A stretch of DNA of 64,000 bases from Ignavibacteriales bacterium. GTDB taxonomy: Bacteria; Bacteroidota; Ignavibacteria; Ignavibacteriales; SURF-24. Below the pieces are notes generated by a model. That model saw only the letters and a list, made by a program, of their open reading frames with translations. It did no database searches and had not been told where the DNA came from. The position numbers and the translations under genes were made by a program. The DNA lies in the NCBI GenBank assembly GCA_026390815.1, contig JAPLFH010000024.1:124001-188000 (forward strand), given 5' to 3'. Below, piece after piece: positions 18,895-26,916 of the stretch; position 1 is the stretch's first letter; every line of letters begins with the position of its first letter.

Positions 18895-19857
18895 ATGGAA
18901 TATGTTCATCTCGGTCGCTCAGGAGTAAAAGTAAGCCGGTTATGTCTTGGTACAATGAACTACGGCGCTTATAATTCCGAAGAAGAAAGTTATAAAATAA
19001 TGGATCACGCACTGGATTCAGGAATAAATTTTTTTGATACGGCAAATGTTTATGGTTCTTTCAAAGGACAAACAGAAGAGTTCATCGGGCGGTACCTTGC
19101 ACAAGGCGGGCGCAGAGAAAAAATTGTTCTTGCAACAAAAGTTTATGGCGGCATGAGTGATTGGCAGAACGATTCAAAGCTGTCAGCATATCATATTATA
19201 AAAGCCTGCGAAGATAGTTTAAGAAGATTGCAAACCGATCATATCGATCTTTACCAGATGCATCACATCGATAGAGAAACTCCGTGGGAAGAAATTTGGC
19301 AGGCAATGGAGCAGCTTGTTAAAGAAGGAAAAGTTATTTACGTTGGCAGCAGTAACTTTGCCGCATGGAATATTGCCGAAGCAATCTACAAAGCAAAAGC
19401 AAGAAATTTATTGGGAATGATTTCTGAACAAAGTATTTACAGTTTAAGAAACCGCCACATTGAGCTTGAAGTTATTCCGGCTTGCAAAGCACTTGGCGTA
19501 GGTTTGATTCCATGGAGTCCGCTTGGCGGAGGGATTCTTTGTGGAATTTTAGATAAGCCAGAAATCGGAAGAAGGGCAAGACCCGCGCTACTGGCATCAG
19601 CAGAAAAACTTAGACCACAGATTGAGAAATACGAAAACTTGTGCAAAGAGATCGGGCAAAAACCTGCTGTTGTGGCGCTTAGCTGGGTGTTAAGTAATCC
19701 AGTAGTTACTGCACCGATTGTTGGACCAAGAACAATCGAACAATTGGATGAAAATATTTCCGCGCTTGAATTCAAACCATCAAAAGAGATTTTGGATAAG
19801 CTAAATGAAATTTGGCCCGGACCAGGAAACCAGGCTCCGGAAGCTTATGCGTGGTAG
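18895..19857 (+). CDS. Aldo/keto reductase
   Basis: A 320-aa NAD(P)H-dependent oxidoreductase of the TIM-barrel AKR family. The catalytic tetrad is visible: Asp48 and Tyr53 (FFDTANVYG), Lys82 (ATKVYGG), His123 (LYQMHHID). Cofactor-binding segments near IVGPRTIEQLDEN are present. Sequence style (GRSGVKVSRLCLGTMNYG) places it with the YghZ/Tas-like group of broad carbonyl reductases. Natural substrate unknown. Monocistronic, followed by a tandem repeat rather than a clear terminator. Confidence 0.93.
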   Translation: MEYVHLGRSGVKVSRLCLGTMNYGAYNSEEESYKIMDHALDSGINFFDTANVYGSFKGQTEEFIGRYLAQGGRREKIVLATKVYGGMSDWQNDSKLSAYHIIKACEDSLRRLQTDHIDLYQMHHIDRETPWEEIWQAMEQLVKEGKVIYVGSSNFAAWNIAEAIYKAKARNLLGMISEQSIYSLRNRHIELEVIPACKALGVGLIPWSPLGGGILCGILDKPEIGRRARPALLASAEKLRPQIEKYENLCKEIGQKPAVVALSWVLSNPVVTAPIVGPRTIEQLDENISALEFKPSKEILDKLNEIWPGPGNQAPEAYAW

Positions 19858-19862
19858 TATGT

Positions 19863-19955
19863 TAGAAATTAGGAATCTGAAATTGGGAATTAGAAATTAG
19901 GAATTGGGAATTAGAAATTAGGAATCTGAAATTAGGAATTAGAAATTAGAAATCT
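19863..19955 (+). repeat. Imperfect tandem repeat of GAAATTAGGAATCT-like units
   Basis: About 93 bases of irregular repeats of 7-14-base units such as GAAATTAGGAATCT and GGGAATTAGAAATTA, directly after the aldo/keto reductase stop. No fixed spacer-repeat alternation, so not a CRISPR. Probably a slippage-prone minisatellite. Confidence 0.85.
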
Positions 19956-20018
19956 GGGGAATATTAGTTAGTTGATTTTAATAGTCCGGATATAAGTAAA
20001 AGAAAAGTTCTTCCAATT

Positions 20019-20810
20019 TTATTTTATACTTGTTTTCCCGTCCCCGGTGGACCGTGTTCTTAAAAAATTTGCAAGGAAGTTTTTAGTAAAATTTGACAGG
20101 ATTAATTTTGCACTGATTTCTGCTCGATCTTCCAATAATTTTTTTAACTCTTCTTTATCGTTCCATAAAATAGATTTTAAATGCGTCATTGCTTCAGGAC
20201 TTTTTTTAGAAAGGTTTTCCACAAGCTGGTTTGTTGCTTCATCAAGTTCCTGTAAAGTAGAAAAAGTATTGGCATACAATCCAAAGTGTTTTGCCCAGCC
20301 GGCATCGCGCCAGCCTGTATCAATAGTCATCGCGCTGGAAGCGGCAATCCCAATCTTTCTTTCTACAATTGGAGAAATTACAAATGGACCGATTCCAAGG
20401 TCAAGTTCGCTCAGTTTTATAGAAGCAGTATCAAGCGCAAGTGCATAATCCGAAGCGGCAATAATTCCAACTCCGCCGCCAACGGCTTTCCCCTGAACGC
20501 GCGTAATAATAAATTTGCCGGAGTTTATCATTGCAAAAATTAATTTTGCAAAACCATGGAAAAACTCTTTGCTGTTTTCATAATATTTTAATTCAGCAAG
20601 TTCATCCAAAGAGGCGCCGGTGCAAAACGAACCGCTTCCCCCGCTTTTAAGAAGGATAACCTTGCACAGAGAATGTTGACCGAATTTAATTATTGAATCT
20701 GTTAACTGGTGAAGAAGTGATTTATGGAGTGAGTTACCTTTTGAATTGAAGAACGTGATGGTTCCTATTCCATCCTTAAGTTCCAGTTGTACATTTCCTT
20801 CTTCCTTCAT
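20019..20810 (-). CDS. Enoyl-CoA hydratase/isomerase family protein
   Basis: 263 aa with the crotonase fold. The oxyanion-hole segments are GSGSFCTGASLDELAEL and VQGKAVGGGVGIIAASDYALA; the second catalytic region is KLSELDLGIGPFVIS. The usual Glu pair of hydratases is not plainly conserved: the position after GGGVGI is Ile-Ile rather than Glu, so a hydratase reaction should not be assumed; an isomerase or thioesterase-like crotonase is possible. Next to a HAD phosphatase on the same strand, 55 bases apart. Some crotonases act in leucine or fatty-acid degradation, which cannot be shown here. Confidence 0.82.
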   Translation of the reverse strand: MKEEGNVQLELKDGIGTITFFNSKGNSLHKSLLHQLTDSIIKFGQHSLCKVILLKSGGSGSFCTGASLDELAELKYYENSKEFFHGFAKLIFAMINSGKFIITRVQGKAVGGGVGIIAASDYALALDTASIKLSELDLGIGPFVISPIVERKIGIAASSAMTIDTGWRDAGWAKHFGLYANTFSTLQELDEATNQLVENLSKKSPEAMTHLKSILWNDKEELKKLLEDRAEISAKLILSNFTKNFLANFLRTRSTGDGKTSIK

Positions 20811-20864
20811 TTATTACTCGCTTTTTGAAGGCTGATTTAACAAAATTTATTTTCAGATGATTCT

Positions 20865-21524
20865 TTAATCTAATTTTAAAATTGCAACCAGATCCCTAAT
20901 ATCATCAACAACAAAATCTGGGTTTTCATTCAACAAAAACTCTTTATTCCGGTAACCAAAAGTTACCGCACAGGATTGCGCTCCTGCAGCTTTACCGCAT
21001 TTAATATCCAGTTCAGAATCGCCCACCATTAATGTATTAGCGGGTAGTATACCAACCTGGCGGCAAATCCTAAGCAAAGCATCCGGTGCTGGTTTAATTT
21101 TAATTCCATCCTGCCTTCCCATTATAATGGTAAAATAACTTCTCATTCCAAAGTGATTGATAATTTTATCCGCCTGATCCTGTGCTTTAGTTGTAAGTAT
21201 GGATGCCGGTATTTTGTTTTCCTTTAACGTTTGGAGCACTTCAACTACATTAGGAAAAAAGTTGGAATCATCTATAAAATCAAAATAGTAAGTTTTGTAC
21301 CGGTCTATAAAATATTCTATGTCGCTAACATCAACCTTAAAATCATCAAAAATATTTTTAAAGTGATGACCGATTTTTCCATTAAACTCATCTTCGGTAA
21401 AATTTGGAGTAATATTAAATTCTTCTAATGTTTTAATTGTAGCCTTGTAAATTGTAGCGCTGGACATCATCAGAGTTCCATCCAAATCGAATACTACGCT
21501 TTTAATTTGTTCCTGATCCTTCAT
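20865..21524 (-). CDS. HAD-family hydrolase, phosphoglycolate phosphatase-like
   Basis: 219 aa, class IA HAD fold. Motif I VFDLDGTL near the N-terminus carries the nucleophile and acid Asp; the helical cap follows; motif II is ILTTKA; Lys of motif III is in IKPAPDAL; motif IV is MVGDSELDIKCGKAAG. Such enzymes dephosphorylate small sugar phosphates, commonly phosphoglycolate. Usual length. Substrate inferred from family only. Divergent from the aldolase gene. Confidence 0.85.
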   Translation of the reverse strand: MKDQEQIKSVVFDLDGTLMMSSATIYKATIKTLEEFNITPNFTEDEFNGKIGHHFKNIFDDFKVDVSDIEYFIDRYKTYYFDFIDDSNFFPNVVEVLQTLKENKIPASILTTKAQDQADKIINHFGMRSYFTIIMGRQDGIKIKPAPDALLRICRQVGILPANTLMVGDSELDIKCGKAAGAQSCAVTFGYRNKEFLLNENPDFVVDDIRDLVAILKLD

Positions 21525-21715
21525 TGAATAACTTTATTTTGTGTAGCCCAAATATAACAAAACGGTAACAATTGGAATAGTACAGTTTTCGATTGACAAT
21601 TGAAGACTGAAAACCGCAAAAGATTTTTAAATCAATACTTGCCAGACCTCCTCGTTGAAAATCTATTAGATATTGGTTAAGTTTGACCGAGAAATTTTTA
21701 AAAATGGAGTAAAGA

Positions 21716-22747
21716 ATGCCCTTAGTAGATTATCAAAAATATTGTGAAATGCTAGATAATGCCAAGAAAAATAAATTTGCTTATCCTGCAATTAACGTAA
21801 CTTCAGAAGTTAGTGCCAATGCGGTATTGGAAGCTTTTGCCGAATTAAAATGTGATGGAATTATACAGGTTTCTACCGGAGGAGGAGAATTTGCATCCGG
21901 ACAAATGCTAAAAGATGCCGCTCTTGGTGCAATATCTATTGCTAATCATGTGCATCTGGTTGCAGATAGATATGACATTAATGTTGCTATGCATACCGAT
22001 CACTGCCCCGCTAAAAAAGTTGAACCATTCCTAAAACCTTTGATTGAAGAATCAAGGAAGAGAGTTAAAGCTGGATTAAAGCCACTCTTTAATTCACACA
22101 TGTTTGATGGCAGCGAACTTCCGCTTAAAGAAAATATGGATATTGCAGTAAAGCTTCTAAAGGAATGTAAAGAACTAGGAATTGTTTTAGAAGTTGAAGC
22201 CGGTGTTGTTGGCGGTGAAGAAGATGGTGTGAATAATGAAGGCTCGCCGATAGAAAAATTATATACAACTCCAGAAGATATGGTGGAAGTTTACCACAGG
22301 TTATCTGAAGTTAAAGATGCAAAATTTATGTTTGCAGCAACATTTGGAAACGTGCATGGTGTATACAAACCTGGAAATGTAAAATTAAAACCTGTTATAC
22401 TTAAACAGGGGCAGGATGCTGTTGTTGCTAAGTATGGAAAAGAAGCTTCCTTCTATTTGGTTTTCCATGGCGGCAGTGGTTCTTCTTTGGAAGAAATAAG
22501 GGAGACTCTTGAGTACGGTGTAATAAAAATGAATGTTGATACCGATACTCAATATGCGTTTACACGCCCACTTGTTGATCACTTCTTTAAGAACTATGAT
22601 GGGGTTCTTAAAGTTGAAGGTGAAGTTGGCAATAAAAAATTGTACGATCCACGTACTTACTTAAAAAAATCTGAAACTTCTATGAAGGAAAGAGTTAAGC
22701 AAGCTGTGCGGGATTTGCGGGCTGAAGGAACAACTTTAGGAAGATAA
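21716..22747 (+). CDS. fbaA: Class II fructose-bisphosphate aldolase
   Basis: 343 aa. Zinc and catalytic motifs are present: AMHTDHCPAKK (Asp and His of the active site), LEVEAGVVGGEEDG (metal-ligand Glu), AATFGNVHGVY (zinc-ligand His) and VFHGGSGSS (His plus phosphate loop), with NVDTDTQYAFTRP near the end. This is the E. coli FbaA-like subgroup. It cleaves fructose-1,6-bisphosphate to DHAP and glyceraldehyde-3-phosphate in glycolysis and gluconeogenesis. GGAG lies before the ATG. A terminator hairpin follows at 22811. Confidence 0.96.
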   Translation: MPLVDYQKYCEMLDNAKKNKFAYPAINVTSEVSANAVLEAFAELKCDGIIQVSTGGGEFASGQMLKDAALGAISIANHVHLVADRYDINVAMHTDHCPAKKVEPFLKPLIEESRKRVKAGLKPLFNSHMFDGSELPLKENMDIAVKLLKECKELGIVLEVEAGVVGGEEDGVNNEGSPIEKLYTTPEDMVEVYHRLSEVKDAKFMFAATFGNVHGVYKPGNVKLKPVILKQGQDAVVAKYGKEASFYLVFHGGSGSSLEEIRETLEYGVIKMNVDTDTQYAFTRPLVDHFFKNYDGVLKVEGEVGNKKLYDPRTYLKKSETSMKERVKQAVRDLRAEGTTLGR

Positions 22748-22810
22748 TTATATCATCGTACTCTTAATCAAATGGAAAAGAGTAAGAGTAAGAAAAGGAA
22801 AATGGATAGA

Positions 22811-22841
22811 ACACGCTGGTGGTAATATCTGCGTGTTTTTG
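22811..22841 (+). terminator. Terminator after fbaA
   Basis: ACACGC pairs with GCGTGT around a 14-base loop, followed by five T and GTTTT. Confidence 0.65.
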
Positions 22842-22946
22842 TTTTAAAGATAATCTTTACTTGACTTATACTCAAAAATACTTTGTAAGAATATTTTTTG
22901 TATATTGCAAATGAAACAGAAGTCGTTTTAGAATAAAGGTGAACCA

Positions 22947-23183
22947 ATGGATGGATTAAGTATTAACTCAACTAGGGACAAAATAATAATTGAAATAGAT
23001 AAAAAAGTATTTGATCCGCGCTTTATAAATAACCTTCTTAAAGGACTTCGGTTCGAAGAGCTTGTAGCCAGGGGGAATTTTTCCAAACAAATAGTTGATC
23101 TCTCGGAAGAGATAAAACAAAATTGGTGGAAAAAGAACAAAAAGAAATATTTACGGGGAATAGATGCGAAAAGTAGTAATTGA
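22947..23183 (+). CDS. Putative antitoxin of a PIN-domain toxin-antitoxin pair
   Basis: 78 aa, small and charged, starting with ATG after AAAGGTG. The middle (DPRFINNLLKGLRFEEL) and the basic tail (WWKKNKKKYLRG) do not show a familiar DNA-binding fold by eye. Assignment rests on context: its last 20 bases overlap the start of a PIN RNase gene, the usual arrangement of VapBC-type modules. A TTTG/TATATTGC promoter-like pair lies at about 22881-22906. Possible neutralising protein; family unknown. Confidence 0.65.
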   Translation: MDGLSINSTRDKIIIEIDKKVFDPRFINNLLKGLRFEELVARGNFSKQIVDLSEEIKQNWWKKNKKKYLRGIDAKSSN

Positions 23184-23592
23184 TACCAACATTATTTTTT
23201 CAATGTTGCTATTTAAGCAATCTAAACTGCGAAAGATTTTTTTTAATCAAAATGTAGAATTTATATCTCCTAATTTTACTCTAATAGAAATTTTCAAGCA
23301 CAAAAGAAAACTTCTGATGCAATCACAATTAAAGGAAACCGAAATTGATGAAATGTTCAATATGATTTCATCCCGGATAACCTTTGTTGAAGAATATCAA
23401 ATAGCTTTGGAAAACAGAGCGTTAGCTTATAATTTATGTAAGGATATAGATGAGGCGGATACTCCCTTTATGGCAGCGGCAATAGAATTTGAAGCTTTTT
23501 TATGGACAAGTGATAAAAAATTAAAAACCGGATTAACTAAAAGAGGTTTTACGAATTTTTTTATTCCGTCAAAAACTGAATATTTATTGTGA
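23164..23592 (+). CDS. PIN-domain RNase toxin (VapC-like)
   Basis: 142 aa. The acidic PIN active site is visible: Asp7 (VIDTN), Glu42 (TLIEIF), Asp96/Asp99 (DIDEADTPF) and Asp117 (TSDKKL). Members cleave RNA and slow growth when free of antitoxin. The gene overlaps the preceding small gene by 20 bases and the following GDPD gene by the 4-base GTGA, so the three may be co-translated. All acidic residues intact suggests an active toxin. Confidence 0.85.
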   Translation: MRKVVIDTNIIFSMLLFKQSKLRKIFFNQNVEFISPNFTLIEIFKHKRKLLMQSQLKETEIDEMFNMISSRITFVEEYQIALENRALAYNLCKDIDEADTPFMAAAIEFEAFLWTSDKKLKTGLTKRGFTNFFIPSKTEYLL

Positions 23593-24260
23593 ACTGGTTA
23601 ACACAAACTCCAATTGCTCATCGTGGTTTGCATGATAACCAAACTGTGCCGGAGAATTCCCTTCTTTCATTTACCAAAGCAATTGAAAAGAACTATCCAA
23701 TAGAACTTGATCTTCAATTATTAAACGATAACAGCATTGCTGTTTTCCATGATATTAACCTTTCCAGAATGACCGGAGAACAAGGATCAATTCATAAGAA
23801 GAATAAAAACATTCTCTCATCTTTAAAGTTATTAAACACACAGGAAAAAATTCCAACTGTAGAAGAGATGCTGGAACTTGTTGCAGGAAAGGTTCCTTTA
23901 CTAATTGAATTGAAAAGCCGGTTACTTCCCGGCAGATTTGAAGAAAATTTGCTAAAGATTTTAAGAAAATACAAAGGACAGTTTGCAATTGAATCTTTTA
24001 ATCCGCTTACGGTTCTATGGTTTAAGCTGAATGCGCCAAAGATACTCCGCGGAATGCTTTCCCGTTCCATTTATCGGGCAGATCTTTACACTTCGTTTAT
24101 AAATGCAAATTTTCTTGCTGTTAATATTCACCATTTGCCGGAAAAACTCATCTTAAAAAAAACTAAACCAATAATCGGATACACGGCAAAATCAAAAGAA
24201 GAAGAATTAAATGCAAAAAGGATTTGCGATAACATTATTTTCGAAGGATTTATTCCATAA
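23589..24260 (+). CDS. Glycerophosphodiester phosphodiesterase family protein
   Basis: 223 aa starting at GTG, which overlaps the toxin's TGA (GTGA). The GDPD hallmark IAHRGLH ... PENSLLSF, metal-binding IELDLQL, and FHDINLSRMTG are all present near the N-terminus; later LLIELKSR and AIESFNP complete the TIM-barrel sites. It hydrolyses glycerophosphodiesters to glycerol-3-phosphate and an alcohol. No signal peptide, so probably cytosolic. Its coupling to a toxin-antitoxin pair suggests the TA module sits in front of an older gene. Confidence 0.88.
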   Translation: MNWLTQTPIAHRGLHDNQTVPENSLLSFTKAIEKNYPIELDLQLLNDNSIAVFHDINLSRMTGEQGSIHKKNKNILSSLKLLNTQEKIPTVEEMLELVAGKVPLLIELKSRLLPGRFEENLLKILRKYKGQFAIESFNPLTVLWFKLNAPKILRGMLSRSIYRADLYTSFINANFLAVNIHHLPEKLILKKTKPIIGYTAKSKEEELNAKRICDNIIFEGFIP

Positions 24261-24381
24261 CTTTTAATCTTTGGCAATACAAATTCTTACTGAAGATTCC
24301 TGACTTTCTCCTGCAGTTCATTTATAAATTCAATATTTTTAAAAAGAATTTTAAGATTTTTTACTTATAAAGGAGAATAGA

Positions 24382-25755
24382 ATGATGTTTAAATTTCATT
24401 TAGAAAAAACTTCAAGACATTTTGTTTTTCTAATTTTGGCTTTCCTTTTTGTTTTTAGTAATCAAACTTTTACACAATCAACAAAAACATCAGTTGCACA
24501 TCCGGAATGGAGCCGCAACCAAACCATCTATGAATTAAACATCCGTCAGTTTTCTAAGGAAGGAACATTTAAGGCAATTGAAAATGAGCTGCCGCGGTTA
24601 AAAGAACTTGGTGTTGGAATTATCTGGCTAATGCCGATTAATCCAATTGGCAAAGTTAACCGGAAAGGAACGCTTGGCAGTTATTATTCTGTAAAAGATT
24701 ATTTAGATGTTAATTCGGAATTTGGAACCAAGGAAGAGTTCAAATCGCTCGTGCAAAAAATTCACCAGCAAGGAATGCATGTAATAATTGATTGGGTTGC
24801 AAACCATACTTCGTGGGATAATGAATTAACAAACACACACCCGGAATTTTTTACAAAAGATTCTGCCGGAAAGTTTGTGCCTCCAGTAAAGGATTGGGCA
24901 GATGTAATCGATTTAAATTATGACAACAAAGAGCTGTGGAAATACATGACTGATGCATTGAAGTTTTGGGTGAAAGATTTTGATATTGATGGCTATCGTT
25001 GCGACGTTGCCGGTATGGTGCCAACGGAATTCTGGAATCAGGCGCGGATTGAATTAGATAAAATTAAACCGGTTTTTATGTTGGCGGAAGAAGAGAAACC
25101 GGAAATGCATTCAGCTTTTGATATGACTTACGGCTGGGATTTGTATCATTTATTAAATGATATTGCCAAAGGAAAGAAAAAAGCAACTGATCTGGATATT
25201 TATTTTCTTAAGGAAGACAACACTTATCCCGCTGATGCCTACCGTATGCTATTCATTACTAATCACGATGAAAATTCCTGGAACGGAACTGAATTTGAAA
25301 GATTAGGCGCTGCAGTAGAAGCTTGTGCTGTGTTAACAGCAACCGTTAAAGGAATGCCTCTTCTATATAACGGACAGGAAGCTGAATTGAATAAACGCCT
25401 TAGCTTTTTTGAAAAAGATCCTATTGAATGGAAGTACAGCAAGCTTGGAGATTTTTATTCAGCACTGTTCAACCTTAAGCTAAAGAACAAAGCATTATTA
25501 AATGGTAATGCTGGAGGCGAGATGATTAAAATTTCTTCTACAAATGATTCTTCAATATTTGCTTTTGTAAGAGAGAAAGGAAAAAATAAAGTGCTGGTTG
25601 TTTTGAATCTATCGGATAAAAGTCAGGATGTAACTTTAACCAACGATGTAATGAAAGATAAATATAAAAACCTGTTCACTGGTATAAAGACATCCATCAA
25701 AGCACAGTATGATTTTAAACTAACACCATGGGAATACCAGGTTTATATTAAGTAG
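24382..25755 (+). CDS. Secreted GH13 alpha-amylase family glycoside hydrolase
   Basis: 457 aa. A signal peptide or N-terminal anchor occupies about 1-33. GH13 regions are seen in order: DWVANHTS (region I), DGYRCDVAG with nucleophile Asp208 (II), LAEEEKPE with acid/base Glu236 (III), and FITNHDENSW with Asp296 (IV). No starch-binding module is visible. Acts on alpha-glucans, probably in the periplasm or outside; specificity cannot be read. GGAG six bases before the first of two adjacent ATG codons decides the start. Confidence 0.93.
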   Translation: MMFKFHLEKTSRHFVFLILAFLFVFSNQTFTQSTKTSVAHPEWSRNQTIYELNIRQFSKEGTFKAIENELPRLKELGVGIIWLMPINPIGKVNRKGTLGSYYSVKDYLDVNSEFGTKEEFKSLVQKIHQQGMHVIIDWVANHTSWDNELTNTHPEFFTKDSAGKFVPPVKDWADVIDLNYDNKELWKYMTDALKFWVKDFDIDGYRCDVAGMVPTEFWNQARIELDKIKPVFMLAEEEKPEMHSAFDMTYGWDLYHLLNDIAKGKKKATDLDIYFLKEDNTYPADAYRMLFITNHDENSWNGTEFERLGAAVEACAVLTATVKGMPLLYNGQEAELNKRLSFFEKDPIEWKYSKLGDFYSALFNLKLKNKALLNGNAGGEMIKISSTNDSSIFAFVREKGKNKVLVVLNLSDKSQDVTLTNDVMKDKYKNLFTGIKTSIKAQYDFKLTPWEYQVYIK

Positions 25756-25863
25756 AATAATTTCAAATAGGGTATTGATAAATATGCAGCAACAGACGAT
25801 TTAGTAATTAAAGGTGAACTGCCATAAAAAATTCGCAAGTCTGCTGTAATGTATACGGCTGAT

Positions 25864-25936
25864 GGGAAGAAATGTATGATGGTTGATGGAAGTTTTGTTT
25901 TTACATCAACCATTTTACATCATCCATCTATTTCCC
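25864..25936 (+). repeat. Long imperfect inverted repeat between convergent genes
   Basis: ATGGTTGATG/CATCAACCAT forms a 10-bp core around a T-rich 15-base loop; outer arms (GGGAAGAAATG ... TATTTCCC) extend it. It ends at the stop of the minus-strand dienelactone hydrolase and follows the GH13 gene, so it probably terminates transcription from both sides. Short coding-like fragments in 25760-25860 have no start or ribosome site. Confidence 0.6.
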
Positions 25937-25937
25937 G

Positions 25938-26711
25938 TTATTTGAAAATTTCATCAAAGAAAATTTTCATCGCTTCCCAGGAACGCTTATCCGCTTTTTC
26001 ATTATATGCCACACCTTTGGTTGCATCATTACCATTTGCTGGATTTGTAAAACCATGAACAGCATCGCAATAGATGTTTAACTGCCAATCAACTTTTGCA
26101 TCATTCATTTCTTTTTTAAAACTTTCCACCTGCTCAACAGGAGAATAAGGATCATTGGAGCCATGGAGAACTAATACTTTACATTTGATATTTTTTGCAT
26201 CAGCAGGATTTGCCGTAGAAAGATTTCCATGAAAGGAGACAACACCCTTTACATCAGCACCGCTTCTGGCAAGTTCCAATACTCCACCGCCACCAAAGCA
26301 ATATCCAATTGCAGCAATTTTGTTTTCGGCTATCATTTTATTCTTTTTTAAAACTTCCAGGGCAGCATTTAATCTCTTGCGGAATTTTGTACGGTCCTTG
26401 TAAAACTCACCGGCTAATTTCCCGGCTTCTTCAGGTGATTTAGCAACTATTCCTTTACCATAAATATCTGCCGCAAAAGCAACGTAGCCAAGTTTTGCCA
26501 ATTGCTCTGCCCGCATTTTAGCATAATCATTCAAGCCGTACCATTCATGAACTACAAGAATCCCCGGTCGTTTTTCTTTGACTGATTCATCGTAAACAAG
26601 ATAACCCTGAAGCGGAACATTACCCTCCTTGTAATCAATATATTCTTTGTGAATCTGGGCTTTAAGATCCAGTAATAAAAGTCCCAAAAGCAAAACCAAA
26701 AGCATCTTCAT
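25938..26711 (-). CDS. Dienelactone hydrolase family protein, secreted
   Basis: 257 aa with an N-terminal signal peptide (MKMLLVLLLG ... DLKAQ). Alpha/beta hydrolase of the DLH type: nucleophile Cys in IGYCFGGGG, Asp in LHGSNDPYSP and His in CDAVHGFTNP, plus the VVHEWYGLND segment. A Cys nucleophile is characteristic of dienelactone hydrolases. Family members open lactones or cleave esters; the secreted location argues against a role in an intracellular ring-cleavage pathway. Strong AAAGGA ribosome site. Confidence 0.9.
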   Translation of the reverse strand: MKMLLVLLLGLLLLDLKAQIHKEYIDYKEGNVPLQGYLVYDESVKEKRPGILVVHEWYGLNDYAKMRAEQLAKLGYVAFAADIYGKGIVAKSPEEAGKLAGEFYKDRTKFRKRLNAALEVLKKNKMIAENKIAAIGYCFGGGGVLELARSGADVKGVVSFHGNLSTANPADAKNIKCKVLVLHGSNDPYSPVEQVESFKKEMNDAKVDWQLNIYCDAVHGFTNPANGNDATKGVAYNEKADKRSWEAMKIFFDEIFK

Positions 26712-26743
26712 TATATCCTTCTTTTCTATTTTACAACAGAAAG

Positions 26744-26868
26744 GAGGTTTATTTTGTTCCTTATTATCGGGCTACTGTCCGGCAGATATTTATAGAATCC
26801 ATGAAGCGCTGAATGTTCAACAGGTATTGAAAATGCAGGCTGAATTAGAAATGTCAGAGGAGATTTAA
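26744..26868 (+). pseudogene. Short open fragment without start codon
   Basis: About 41 codons are open, reading GGLFCSLLSGYCPADIYR then IHEALNVQQVLKMQAELEM to a TAA. No in-frame start after a ribosome site. May be the tail of a lost gene or chance. Weak call. Confidence 0.2.
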
Positions 26869-26916
26869 TCGTCTTCAATTTGACCACAAGTTATAGAATT
26901 GTGAAGGGACAGGATA

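Noticed and set aside
19863-19955. Possible CRISPR array
   Set aside because: Units are irregular, very short and AT-rich with no unique spacers, and there are no cas genes.
25849-26058. 69-codon frame MYTADGKK... after the GH13 gene
   Set aside because: No ribosome site; it crosses a long inverted repeat and then is antisense to the dienelactone hydrolase.
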